Assembly (NCBI RefSeq): GCF_009711135.1
Contig: NZ_WMIC01000009.1
Location: 160,092-224,091 of the forward strand
Length of the DNA stretch: 64,000 bases
Direction of reading: 5' to 3'
Source: Flavobacterium sp. LC2016-01
Lineage (GTDB): Bacteria > Bacteroidota > Bacteroidia > Flavobacteriales > Flavobacteriaceae
The notes beneath the pieces are model-generated. The model had not been told where the DNA came from and made no database searches. It saw only the letters and a list, made by a program, of their open reading frames with translations. Shown here in pieces: positions 8,915 to 18,196 of this stretch. The translations under genes and the position numbers were made by a program. How positions within the stretch are numbered: position 1 is the first letter of the stretch; each line of letters starts with the position of its first letter.

Positions 8915-9622
8915 ATGAAATTAATTAAGAGCTTATATAGAAAATTAAAAAAGACTTTAATTAGCGAACCTAAGAAAAAGGTTGTTAAAAATATAATTGA
9001 ATCGAAAGTTCAATGCTCAGAATTAATTGATGTAAGTGCACAAGTACAATTTTCAGAATTAAGAGGAAAAGTAAAAGTTGGTGCCAGAAGTTTGATTAAT
9101 AAGGTACTATTTGACGGTAATATAATTATAGGCTCGAATACTACTGTTAATGGACCTAATACAGAGTTTTATTCGTTAGATTTTCCAATAAAAATAGGAA
9201 ATTTTTGTTCTATAGCTCGAGGAACAAATATTCAAGAACATAATCATGATATTAATTGTATAACAACTTATTTTATAAAATATAGAATTTTCAATGATAA
9301 ATATGGCGCAGATGCTGTTTCAAAAGGAGCAATTGAAATAGGAAATGATGTCTGGATTGGAACAGGTTCAACAATATTAACAGGGGTAAAAATTGGAGAC
9401 GGCGCTGTAATTGCGGCAAATGCGGTGGTAACAAATGACATACCTCCTTATGCAATAGCAGGCGGAACTCCTGCGAAGGTTTTGAAATATAGATTTTCTC
9501 CTGAAATTATAAATAAGCTGCTAGAAATTAAGTGGTGGGATTGGGAGATAGAAAAGATTAAAAAGAATAAGGATTTGTTTTATGATAAAGTCAGCCTAGA
9601 ATCACTAAAAAAAATAAATTAA
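8915..9622 (+). CDS. Hexapeptide-repeat acetyltransferase (CatB/xenobiotic acetyltransferase type)
   Basis: A 235-residue left-handed beta-helix protein. Repeats run from about residue 45 to 200, with the catalytic-type His in QEHNHDINC and the closing coil IPPYAIAGGTPAKVLKYRF, followed by the helix IKWWDWEIEKIKKNK. These are the marks of the xenobiotic-acetyltransferase subgroup, which in polysaccharide loci O-acetylates sugars. It follows the preceding gene with no gap. The first 40 residues are basic and not part of the helix. Confidence 0.82.
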   Translation: MKLIKSLYRKLKKTLISEPKKKVVKNIIESKVQCSELIDVSAQVQFSELRGKVKVGARSLINKVLFDGNIIIGSNTTVNGPNTEFYSLDFPIKIGNFCSIARGTNIQEHNHDINCITTYFIKYRIFNDKYGADAVSKGAIEIGNDVWIGTGSTILTGVKIGDGAVIAANAVVTNDIPPYAIAGGTPAKVLKYRFSPEIINKLLEIKWWDWEIEKIKKNKDLFYDKVSLESLKKIN

Positions 9623-9629
9623 TTAATTA

Positions 9630-10784
9630 ATGCGTATTGTATTTTACTCTCATATGGGACAATTGGGTAATGGAGCTAATGAATCTTTTTTAGGAATAGT
9701 TAGCGGTCTTTCTCAAAAACATGAATGTTTTGTAATCACACCATATAAAGGGACTCTAAATGAAGAATTAGACAATTTAAAAATTAATAATACCATAATT
9801 CCATTTAAATGGTCAAGCCAAAGCAAGAATGATTATAAAAAAGTTAGTTTTATAGATTCATTAAAAACAGTAAATAAATGGTTTTCTGTCAGAAGGTTTA
9901 ATGAAAAAGTAATAAATCAGCATTTAATTTTTTTAAAAGAGTTTAATCCGGATATTATCTATTCAAACACATCTGTAATTAATATAGGTGTAGCGTTAGC
10001 TGAAAAATTAAAAGTAAAACACATATGGCATATAAGAGAATTCCAGTTTTATGATATAACTCCTAATTTCGGATATTTTTATTTAAAAAAGTATTTGAAA
10101 AAATCTGAAGTAATCATCGTAAACTCTAATTTGCTTAAGTCGTATTATTCTAAATTTATTAAGAAAGATAAAATCAAAGTAGTTTACAATGGAATAGATA
10201 TTTCAAGCAATACTATAGATAGAAAGAATAAAAAAGATGTTTTTGTTTTTTTAATAGTGGGCTCATTAATTAAAAGAAAAAGTCATTTTGAAGCATTAGA
10301 AGCTGTAAAACAATTGAAGTTAAGAAACGATAAGTTTCAATTACATATTGTAGGAGAGGGGAGGCTGCGGTCTGAAATGGAGTTTTTTATAAAAGAAAAT
10401 GATTTAGAAGACTACGTTCGTTTATTTGGTCACCAAAACAATGTAGAACAATTTTATAAAGGAGCTGATTGCTATTTAATGTGCTCAGAGTTGGAGTCCT
10501 TTGGCCGTGTTACTGTAGAGGCTATGTTAAATACATTACCAGTAATAGGAAGGTTGTCAAAATATAACGCAACAAAAGAAATAATTAGAGACGGAATTGA
10601 TGGTGTGTTATATGAAAATGTTAACGAACTAATAACTAAAATGGAATGGATGATGAATAATTCAGATTTAAGACTAGCAATGGGAAAATCTGGAGAAGCA
10701 AGGGCTAGAGAAAATTTTTCACTTGAACATAGTATTTATCAAATGGAGGAGATTTTATTATCATTTCAGAATAGTATTAAATAA
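9630..10784 (+). CDS. Family 4 glycosyltransferase (GT-B)
   Basis: A 384-residue retaining glycosyltransferase. The N-terminal domain begins MRIVFYSHMGQLGNGANESF; the C-terminal donor-binding domain has VVYNGIDI, VGSLIKRKSHFEAL, HIVGEGRLRSEM and ESFGRVTVEAMLNTLPVIG, in which the two Glu residues form the EX7E motif. It probably adds a sugar to the lipid-linked chain at the inner face of the membrane. Donor and acceptor are unknown. It lies seven bases after the acetyltransferase. Confidence 0.88.
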   Translation: MRIVFYSHMGQLGNGANESFLGIVSGLSQKHECFVITPYKGTLNEELDNLKINNTIIPFKWSSQSKNDYKKVSFIDSLKTVNKWFSVRRFNEKVINQHLIFLKEFNPDIIYSNTSVINIGVALAEKLKVKHIWHIREFQFYDITPNFGYFYLKKYLKKSEVIIVNSNLLKSYYSKFIKKDKIKVVYNGIDISSNTIDRKNKKDVFVFLIVGSLIKRKSHFEALEAVKQLKLRNDKFQLHIVGEGRLRSEMEFFIKENDLEDYVRLFGHQNNVEQFYKGADCYLMCSELESFGRVTVEAMLNTLPVIGRLSKYNATKEIIRDGIDGVLYENVNELITKMEWMMNNSDLRLAMGKSGEARARENFSLEHSIYQMEEILLSFQNSIK

Positions 10785-10805
10785 TTATTTTATATATAAT
10801 ATACA

Positions 10806-11765
10806 TTGAATCCATTAATTTCTATAATTATACCGAATTACAATCATGCTGCTTTTTTGACGCAAAGATTGGATTCAGTTTTTAACCAAACCTACCAAAA
10901 TTTTGAAGTTATATTGTTGGATGACAAAAGCACAGATAATAGTATAGTTATTTTGGAAAAATATGCTAATCATCCTAAAGTATCTCATTTTATCGTTAAT
11001 AGAGAAAATTCAGGAAGCCCTTTTAAACAGTGGCAAAGAGGGATACAATTAGCAAAAGGAAAGTATATTTGGATTGCTGAGAGCGATGATTATTGTGAGC
11101 TGACTTTTTTAAGTAAATTGATAAAATGTACTGATGATGATTCTTTAATTGGTGTCATTTATTGCCAAACGAACGACGTTAATAAAAATGGGGATCATTT
11201 GGCTAATCGAATAAACTATACAAGTCGATTTCGACCTAATATATGGGAAAAAGACTTCGTTAAAGATGGACAAGAATTTGTTGAATCTTATCTTAGCTTT
11301 ATTAATGTTATTCCTAATGCAAGTGCAGTAATTTTTAAAAAAGAATTGGTTGAGGATGCTATTTTTTCAACACCTCTCATAGATATGAAAATGTGTGGTG
11401 ATTGGTACTTTTGGGTTCGGATAATTTTAAAATCAAAAGTTTGTTTTGTATCTGAGACATTAAACTATTTTAGAGAGCATCAATCTGTCAGCCGTAATCA
11501 CAATGATATGTTTAAAAAAAAGTTGCGATTACTTGAAGAGAAATCTATTCGGATTTTTATGAATTCAGTTCAAATTATAAACTTACAATCAGAAGAATTG
11601 TTATATAGTAAATGGTTTAATTTGCACGGATATCGGGCTATTTTTACCAGACCTTTTTATGCTATAAAACTAGAGAATATTTCTTTTTTTCTTTTTTTGA
11701 AAATGTGTATTCAAAGCAAGTTTAGTTTTTCTAACATTAAAAGTAAATTTAAATTTGTAGTATAA
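10806..11765 (+). CDS. Family 2 glycosyltransferase (GT-A)
   Basis: A 319-residue inverting transferase: SIIIPNYNH at the N-terminus, LLDDKSTDNS in the nucleotide site, and WIAESDDY as the DXD-type metal motif near residue 97, with MCGDWYFWVRI carrying the likely catalytic Asp. The start codon must be TTG at 10806, because the fold needs PLISIIIP at the very N-terminus and there is no upstream ATG in frame. The last 60 residues, rich in Phe, may be membrane-associated. Substrate unknown. Confidence 0.85.
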   Translation: MNPLISIIIPNYNHAAFLTQRLDSVFNQTYQNFEVILLDDKSTDNSIVILEKYANHPKVSHFIVNRENSGSPFKQWQRGIQLAKGKYIWIAESDDYCELTFLSKLIKCTDDDSLIGVIYCQTNDVNKNGDHLANRINYTSRFRPNIWEKDFVKDGQEFVESYLSFINVIPNASAVIFKKELVEDAIFSTPLIDMKMCGDWYFWVRIILKSKVCFVSETLNYFREHQSVSRNHNDMFKKKLRLLEEKSIRIFMNSVQIINLQSEELLYSKWFNLHGYRAIFTRPFYAIKLENISFFLFLKMCIQSKFSFSNIKSKFKFVV

Positions 11766-11772
11766 TTGATTT

Positions 11773-12891
11773 ATGGAATTGCAAAAAAATAGAATAGCTA
11801 TCGTTTCTCCTTCTCAAGATGTATATTCTGAAACTTTTATTCAAGAACAAAAAAATGGGTTAAAAGGAAAAGTTTATTATTATTACGGAGGGGCAGTACC
11901 ACAATTTTTAGAAGAGTTTGGCAAATTGGGTAGTAAGAGTCTTGTATGGTCTACGAAAATAAAACGTAAGCTGGGATTTAAAACCTTTTCAGTAACAGAA
12001 AAGGCTTTTATGAGCTCGCTTCAAAAGAATGAAATTCAAGTTGTTTTGGCACAATATGGCACTACAGCTCATCAAATTGTGGCTGTTTGCAAGAAGCTAA
12101 ACATTCCTTTAATTACTCATTTTCATGGATATGATGCCTCGGTTGAAGCAATTATTAATAAATGTGATCATTATAAAAATGTTTTTGAATACAGTACATA
12201 TGTCATCGCAGTTTCCCATTCGATGCAAAAAAAACTAATTGAATTAGGTTGCCCAAAAGAAAAAGTGATCTATAATACATATGGCCCAAATGATTTGTTT
12301 TTAAATGTTGTTCCTCAATTTAGTAACCCAACTTTTGTTGCAATTGGGAGGTTTGTAAATAAAAAGGCACCTTACTACACGATTTTAGCATTTAAAAAAG
12401 TTCATGAACAATTTCCTAATGCAAGATTGGTTATGGGCGGTAATGGGGAATTATCAGAAGTATGCCTCAATATGATTAGAACATTTAAATTACAAGATGT
12501 TGTCTCATTGCTAGGCATAGTAGATAGAAGTCAATTTATAGAATATTTATCAACCTCTTTAGCTTTTGTGCAACATTCTATCACTGCCTTGAATGGCGAT
12601 CAGGAAGGGACTCCAGTAGCTATCTTAGAAGCTAGTGCAGCCGGATTGCCAGTTATTTCAACAAAACATGCAGGTATTCCTGATGTAATTATTGATGGCA
12701 AAACAGGCTTTTTAGTAGAAGAACATGATGTTGAAGGTATGGCTGAAAAAATGAAACTATTTTTATTAAATAAAGAATTGGCTATAACATTAGGTATGAA
12801 CGGAAAAAAGAAAATTAAAACTGATTTTACATTAGAAAGGTATTTGAATGTTATTGATGATTTAATTGAAAAAATAATTAATAATAAATAA
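11773..12891 (+). CDS. Family 4 glycosyltransferase, WcaL/AmsK-like
   Basis: A 372-residue GT-B enzyme. The N-terminal SETFIQEQ and the middle HFHGYDAS are typical of the colanic-acid/amylovoran branch of GT4, and the donor site has GRFVNKKAPYYTI and EGTPVAILEASAAGLPVIS. It follows the previous gene by seven bases. The 14945 gene is a second member of the same branch, so two similar transferases serve the locus. Confidence 0.87.
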   Translation: MELQKNRIAIVSPSQDVYSETFIQEQKNGLKGKVYYYYGGAVPQFLEEFGKLGSKSLVWSTKIKRKLGFKTFSVTEKAFMSSLQKNEIQVVLAQYGTTAHQIVAVCKKLNIPLITHFHGYDASVEAIINKCDHYKNVFEYSTYVIAVSHSMQKKLIELGCPKEKVIYNTYGPNDLFLNVVPQFSNPTFVAIGRFVNKKAPYYTILAFKKVHEQFPNARLVMGGNGELSEVCLNMIRTFKLQDVVSLLGIVDRSQFIEYLSTSLAFVQHSITALNGDQEGTPVAILEASAAGLPVISTKHAGIPDVIIDGKTGFLVEEHDVEGMAEKMKLFLLNKELAITLGMNGKKKIKTDFTLERYLNVIDDLIEKIINNK

Positions 12892-12975
12892 TCTTCTTTT
12901 TTAGTATTAGTAGCGGATGTTCATAATTTTTAGAAACTATTTTGGTACTGAATAAATTGATATAATTAGGAAAAA

Positions 12976-13845
12976 ATGAAACATTTTATCGCAACTAGAT
13001 TTAATTTAAAAACATCTGATTGGAAAAAAAGTAAATCTGGTAATTTAGTTTTAACTGACGAATGGTTGGAGCATAGATTTAATTTGTTTGAAAACTATTG
13101 TTTTCCGTCCGTTAGAAACCAATCTAATCAAAATTTTACTTGGTGTGTTTTTTTTGATATTGATACGCCACAAAATTTTAAGGATAGAATTATTGCCTTA
13201 ACCACAAATACGCCAAATATAATCCCAATATTTATAGATGGAATGCGTGATTTAAACGGTTCATTTAAAAAATATATATCTGAAAATATTGTCAATACTG
13301 ATTCCCATATTATTACCACAAGAATCGATAATGACGATATTATTCATAAAGATTTTGTGAGCATATTACAGGTTCTATTTCAACCAATTGACCTTGCAGT
13401 TATTGACTTAACAAAGGGATATCAAGTTTCAATTGATATTTCAAAGCCAGAAATTAGGTTGTATACTCATCCGTTTAATGCTTTTATCAGCGTAATTGAA
13501 AATGCAAAATCTTTTGAGACCGTTTTCTCCCGCATGCATTATGGGTGGAAAAGCGAAAAGAATGTTATTTCATATAGCAAAAAAAGGCTTTGGATGGAAT
13601 TATCGCATCAGGAAAATTATGTAAATCATCGACGTGTAGGTCTGAAAAAGGCTTATCGTTATGATAAATTGAAATTTATTTTGCCGAAAGCTTTTGAAAT
13701 AAATTTTTTAGATGCTTTGCAGACCAATCTAAAAATATATAGTATTGAAATCACAAAAGATCTAGAAAAAACAATAAAATTTATCAGTAAGATGCCATTT
13801 AGAGGAAGAAGATATGTTTTAAAAAAAATCAAAGGTTCTAATTAA
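12976..13845 (+). CDS. Putative rhamnosyltransferase-type glycosyltransferase
   Basis: A 289-residue protein resembling the putative rhamnosyl transferase family. Visible marks are the start HFIATRFNLK, the DEWLEHRFNLFENYCFPSV stretch, FTWCVFFDIDTP and TRIDNDDIIHKDF, the last holding the DXD-like metal motif. The family is often found in loci that make dTDP-rhamnose, and rfbA lies at the left edge, so rhamnose is a sensible donor, but the family name itself rests on thin evidence. It is flanked by short AT-rich spacers of 84 and 152 bases in which I see no gene. Confidence 0.72.
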   Translation: MKHFIATRFNLKTSDWKKSKSGNLVLTDEWLEHRFNLFENYCFPSVRNQSNQNFTWCVFFDIDTPQNFKDRIIALTTNTPNIIPIFIDGMRDLNGSFKKYISENIVNTDSHIITTRIDNDDIIHKDFVSILQVLFQPIDLAVIDLTKGYQVSIDISKPEIRLYTHPFNAFISVIENAKSFETVFSRMHYGWKSEKNVISYSKKRLWMELSHQENYVNHRRVGLKKAYRYDKLKFILPKAFEINFLDALQTNLKIYSIEITKDLEKTIKFISKMPFRGRRYVLKKIKGSN

Positions 13846-13997
13846 GAATATAATGATTTTTAAAAATGTACTTAATAAAGGATAACATATGATTTTGCTA
13901 TGATATCAGTAAGATTATAATCATTACAAAGCATTGAAAATTGAATTGATACAATATGTGTAAAAGAATAAATTGCAATTAAAAATTATAATTAAAG

Positions 13998-14948
13998 ATG
14001 AATGAGATCTTAATTTCAATTATTATTCCAACATACAATAGGGCAAATCTCTTGGGGCAGACACTTGATAGTGTACTGGAGCAAACTTATACGAATTGGG
14101 AGTGTATTGTCGTAGATGATGGCTCCACAGATGAAACGGAGCAAATCTTATTGAGATATTGCAAGCAAGATTCTCGTTTTCAATATCATAAAAGACCAAA
14201 AGAAAGACCAAAAGGTGGTAATGTTTGTAGAAATTTTGGCTTCGAGTTAAGTAACGGAGCATTCATTAAATGGCTTGATTCTGATGATTTATTGTCTAAT
14301 GATCTTTTACTTTCTCAAGTAAATGTTGTGAGAACAAGTTTAGAAAATAATTATATTTTAGCGACCAGTAAATGGAATTATTTTTCAGAGACAATAGAAA
14401 ATGTTGGCCCTAAAATAAAAGAAATTAATAAAAACTATAACAATGGTTTTGATCTAATTTATGATTTTGGAACATATAATACTTTTTTGCCTCCTCATAC
14501 TTATTTAGTTAAAAGGGAATTGGTTATAAAAAGTGGCCTTTGGAATGAGTCATTGACAATAAACCAAGATGGTGAATTTTTTACTAGAGTTTTGTTGAAT
14601 ACTTCTAAGGTTTTACATGCTGAAAGTGGTATAGCTTTTTATAGATATGGATTTTTAAATGACAATGTTAGCAGTTTTTCTAATACTGAAAAGTGTAGAG
14701 ACGCAATTCTTAGTTGGATACTAATAGATAGCTATATAAAGTTAAAAACCAAAAAAACTCACACTATTAAATATGTAGAAAATGGTAAACAGTATTTAAT
14801 TAGAAGTATTTCAGATAAAGATTTGTTGAATCAATATTTATTTTTCTTTGGTGAGACTTTATCTAAGAAAGGGTTTTATGAAAAAACAAAGAGTTTTTTT
14901 TATTATGTAAAAGTTATGGTTGCTAATAAAATACGTAAATTTAAGTGA
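13998..14948 (+). CDS. Family 2 glycosyltransferase (first of three similar copies)
   Basis: A 316-residue GT-A enzyme with SIIIPTYNRANLL, TNWECIVVDDGSTDETE, GGNVCRNFGFELS and WLDSDDLLS. The NWEC(I/L)(V/I)(V/I)DD(G/N)STD block and the following CRN(F/Y)G are shared with the genes at 18197 and 19165, which points to duplication and divergence inside the locus. INQDGEFFTRVLL holds the expected catalytic acidic residue. Donor unknown. Confidence 0.86.
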   Translation: MNEILISIIIPTYNRANLLGQTLDSVLEQTYTNWECIVVDDGSTDETEQILLRYCKQDSRFQYHKRPKERPKGGNVCRNFGFELSNGAFIKWLDSDDLLSNDLLLSQVNVVRTSLENNYILATSKWNYFSETIENVGPKIKEINKNYNNGFDLIYDFGTYNTFLPPHTYLVKRELVIKSGLWNESLTINQDGEFFTRVLLNTSKVLHAESGIAFYRYGFLNDNVSSFSNTEKCRDAILSWILIDSYIKLKTKKTHTIKYVENGKQYLIRSISDKDLLNQYLFFFGETLSKKGFYEKTKSFFYYVKVMVANKIRKFK

Positions 14949-16186
14949 AGAGTAAAAAAATAGTTTTTAAAATAGGACAGTTTCCTCATTTGTCAGAAAC
15001 TTTTATCTTGGCACAAATTATAACGGCCGTACATTGCGGTTATGATGTAAAATTGATAGTAGGTAAAGTATTAGATTTTAAAGCTAGCAAACAAGAGGAC
15101 CTTATCGCAAAATATGAAATTGAAAAGAAGATAATTGTAGAAAATTATAAAATTCCAAAAAATAAAGCAGTTCGCTTATTTAAATGGATCTTGCTGTTAA
15201 TTTTAAATTTAAAAAAGATAAAGCAAATATTTCATTATAATAAAGAACACTCAAATTTTAGTTTATCGTGGGTATACCAATGGCATTTTTACAACCAATT
15301 TAATGATGTTGATATTTTTCATGTTCAATATGGAACCAACTCAGGAGTATTGTCTTTACTTAAAAAAAATGGCTATAAACCTTCATTAATTGTTAGTTTT
15401 CATGGACATGATGCTTTTTTCCCCATAAATGGATATATTGCTAATAATGGCTATTATGATAATCTCTTTAAATATGGAGATTTAATAGTAGCTAATACAC
15501 CATATTTGGCAGAAGTAATCACAGATTTAGGATGTCCAGAGGAAAAGCTTAAAATAGTTCCGATAGGCGTCGATACAGATTTCTTTTATCCTCAAAAGAC
15601 CCAAAGAAATGATAGCGTTTTTAATTTAATTATTGTCGGAAGATTAAATGTTGTCAAGGGACATATTTATGCTTTAGAGGTGGTTAAGAAATTAAAATCT
15701 GAAGGATTTGATGTAAAGTTAATCATCATCGGAGAAGGACCGGAACGTGAAAATTTAGAAAATTATATAAATAATAATAGTTTAAGTGATTCAATAATTT
15801 TGGCTGGAGCTAAATCACGTGAAGAAATTCGTGAATTGCTTTGGCAAAATGACACATTCTTATTCCCTTCAGTTTCTTTACATAATGGTAAAAGTACTGA
15901 AACTCAAGGGTTGGCAACTATCGAAGCAATGGCTTGCGGACTTCCTGTTGTGGTGTTTGACTCAGGGGGGATAAAATATACTCTTGAGAATAAAGTTTCA
16001 GGCTTTATTTGTGATGAATATGACATTGATTGTATGGTGGTCAAAGTGAAAACATTAATTGAAAACAATAATCTTTTAATTGAAATGGGAAATCAAGCTG
16101 TCCGATTTGTAAATAATAATTATTCTCAAAAAGTCATTGATAAGAAGTGGGAAATAATTTATAGTGATTTAAGTAATGAAAAATAA
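14945..16186 (+). CDS. Family 4 glycosyltransferase, WcaL-like
   Basis: A 413-residue GT-B enzyme. FPHLSETFILAQI at the N-terminus, SFHGHDAFF in the acceptor domain, then VPIGVDTDFFYP, VGRLNVVKGH and ETQGLATIEAMACGLPVVV as the donor-binding EX7E region. The start is a GTG that overlaps the previous stop (GTGA), so the two are translationally coupled. It belongs to the same branch as the 11773 gene. Confidence 0.87.
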   Translation: MKSKKIVFKIGQFPHLSETFILAQIITAVHCGYDVKLIVGKVLDFKASKQEDLIAKYEIEKKIIVENYKIPKNKAVRLFKWILLLILNLKKIKQIFHYNKEHSNFSLSWVYQWHFYNQFNDVDIFHVQYGTNSGVLSLLKKNGYKPSLIVSFHGHDAFFPINGYIANNGYYDNLFKYGDLIVANTPYLAEVITDLGCPEEKLKIVPIGVDTDFFYPQKTQRNDSVFNLIIVGRLNVVKGHIYALEVVKKLKSEGFDVKLIIIGEGPERENLENYINNNSLSDSIILAGAKSREEIRELLWQNDTFLFPSVSLHNGKSTETQGLATIEAMACGLPVVVFDSGGIKYTLENKVSGFICDEYDIDCMVVKVKTLIENNNLLIEMGNQAVRFVNNNYSQKVIDKKWEIIYSDLSNEK

Positions 16187-17024
16187 TAATCTTATATCAA
16201 TTGTTATACCTTGTTATAATGATGTTCAATATATTAGGCAATCGGTAAATTCAGCTCTGAATCAAACATATCCAAATAAAGAAATTATCATTGTTGATGA
16301 TGGATCAAATGATGAAACTAAAAAAGTCTTGAAAACAATTGAGCCAAAAATCACAAAATTGATTACACAAGAAAATAAAGGACAAAGTACAGCAAGAAAT
16401 GTTGGAATTAGAGAGGCAAAAGGAGAATATATTCTGGTATTAGACAGCGATGATTTTTTTGAACCTAGTTTTTGCGATAAAGCAACAGTTTTATTTTCAG
16501 TAGATAATTTAGTTAAAATTGTTACTTGCTTTACAAATAGAATTTTTGAAAATAATAAAACGGATATTTTTAAGCCTAGAGGAGGTAAAATAGATGCTTT
16601 TTTATTAAATAATTGTGCTATGGGGAGTTCAATGTTTAGAAAATCTGATTGGGAAAAAGTATCAGGTTATAATGAAGAAATGAGGAGAGGTTTTGAAGAT
16701 TGGGAATTTTATATTCGATTATTAAAAGAAGAAGGGGTGGCTTATGTAATTCCTGAACCGCTGTTTAATTATCGAGTAAAAGAGAATTCAACCACAACAA
16801 AAGCTAATAAAATTAAATATACCTTATTAAGAGAAATTTATTTAAAACATAAAGATTTGTACATAAGCCATTATGAAGAATTCATAATTCATTTGTTATC
16901 TAAAATAGAAAGAGAAGAAAAAGAGAAGATAAAAAACTTGCATAGAATTGAATATAGAATTGGAATAATTGTTTTAAAACCGCTTCGATGGGTAAAAAAA
17001 ATATTTAAGATAAAGAAATTATAA
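16176..17024 (+). CDS. Family 2 glycosyltransferase
   Basis: A 282-residue GT-A enzyme: SIVIPCYNDVQYI, IVDDGSNDETKK, GQSTARNVGI, LVLDSDDFFEPSF and FEDWEFYIRLL (catalytic ED). It overlaps the previous gene by eleven bases. The basic C-terminal tail (RWVKKIFKIKKL) may anchor it to the membrane surface. The 75 bases after it carry no gene. Confidence 0.87.
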   Translation: MKNNNLISIVIPCYNDVQYIRQSVNSALNQTYPNKEIIIVDDGSNDETKKVLKTIEPKITKLITQENKGQSTARNVGIREAKGEYILVLDSDDFFEPSFCDKATVLFSVDNLVKIVTCFTNRIFENNKTDIFKPRGGKIDAFLLNNCAMGSSMFRKSDWEKVSGYNEEMRRGFEDWEFYIRLLKEEGVAYVIPEPLFNYRVKENSTTTKANKIKYTLLREIYLKHKDLYISHYEEFIIHLLSKIEREEKEKIKNLHRIEYRIGIIVLKPLRWVKKIFKIKKL

Positions 17025-17099
17025 TATTGGATAGTGCACTAATAAAGGAGGATATATCTGCTAATTCTGCTCTTGCAAAAATTTAAAAGCAAAAACTAG

Positions 17100-18071
17100 A
17101 TGTCTACATTTAAAATAAAGAAAAATCTACTTAAAATGCGTCATTATTCGCTTAAATTTTTTTTAAAAAATTATAGCAATAAATACTTAATATTAAGATT
17201 AAAAGGAGGGTTGTGTAATAAACTTTATTGTTTATTTAGTGCTTGTGATATTGCTTTAAAGCAAAATGCATTTATCGTCGAGCCTGATTTTGGCTGGACT
17301 AACAGAATTCTATTTTCAGATATTTATGATATTGAATATTTCAATGAAGTAATGAGTAAGTACAATAATGGCAAAACATTAATGATCGCTAAAGATAAAA
17401 TTGTAAAAAATAAGTTTTTAAAGTTTTTTAGCTTAAAATTAATTGATAACGATATTGACTTATGGAATTATTCAGAGAAGGAATTAAAGATAGAACGTAA
17501 ATCAGGAGTGATAAGTTCCGAATCAACTAAATTAAAAGTTATAGAAGCATTAAGGCTTAAGCCTGAATATGAAAATATTGTAGAAGAATATGTGTCAAAT
17601 AGAGTAGAAATTGCTATTCAAATAAGAACAGAATCAGATTGGACAAAACATGCGAAATTTTTACAAGTATCGGATAAAGAAGAATCAGTCTTCGTAAATT
17701 TAGATAAAGTGATGAACATGCTTCAGGCTTTGAGCAAATCGAAGAGTTTGTTTTTTACATCAGGCGAAAATCATCATGAAATAAAGAGCTATTTAGAAAA
17801 ATTAAATTATAATTCTAACTATTTTTTTGATCCAAAACTTGAATATGAAATTAATGCAGCAATTAACTTTGAAATATGCTGTAGAGCAAGTGCTTTCATT
17901 GGAAATTCTAGAAGTTCTTATTCTAGCTTAATTTCTTTGAAGCGAGCTTTTCTTTTAGATAATGATGAATCCTTTATTTATAATTATGGAAATGAAATTC
18001 ATCGCCGTATTGATAAAGGTTTGCAAACCGTTGCTTATGAAAGTATTAGTAAAAAGACAATTGTAAGCTAA
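17100..18071 (+). CDS. Putative fucosyltransferase-like glycosyltransferase
   Basis: A 323-residue protein that does not belong to GT2 or GT4. After a basic N-terminus it has LILRLKGGLCNKLYCLFSAC, like the GGLxNQ phosphate-binding start of fucosyltransferase folds, then RILFSDIYD, and later VEIAIQIRTESDW, comparable to the HxRRxD motif of those enzymes, and AFIGNSRSSYSSLISL near the C-terminus. This suggests a GT-B fold with a GDP-sugar donor, but the key Arg-rich motif is not a clean match. The call is by pattern only. Confidence 0.5.
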   Translation: MSTFKIKKNLLKMRHYSLKFFLKNYSNKYLILRLKGGLCNKLYCLFSACDIALKQNAFIVEPDFGWTNRILFSDIYDIEYFNEVMSKYNNGKTLMIAKDKIVKNKFLKFFSLKLIDNDIDLWNYSEKELKIERKSGVISSESTKLKVIEALRLKPEYENIVEEYVSNRVEIAIQIRTESDWTKHAKFLQVSDKEESVFVNLDKVMNMLQALSKSKSLFFTSGENHHEIKSYLEKLNYNSNYFFDPKLEYEINAAINFEICCRASAFIGNSRSSYSSLISLKRAFLLDNDESFIYNYGNEIHRRIDKGLQTVAYESISKKTIVS

Positions 18072-18196
18072 AATTCATAAAATTTAGTATTTTTTAAATA
18101 ATTAACTTGAAAATTTAAATAAAAACTATACTGTGGAGTTTTCTTTCGATGGTTGCAGTAGATGACAGTATTAAAATTTAAAACAAAACAATTCAA

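Noticed and set aside
12892..12975. A remnant gene in the spacer before the 12976 gene
   Set aside because: No frame longer than a few codons with any similarity; only AT-rich spacer.
17041..17055. AAAGGAGG, a Shine-Dalgarno-like word in a spacer
   Set aside because: No start codon follows at a useful distance, and genes here do not use such sites.
18149..18181. An 11-codon frame in the spacer before the 18197 gene
   Set aside because: No start signal, no similarity to a neighbour; expected by chance.
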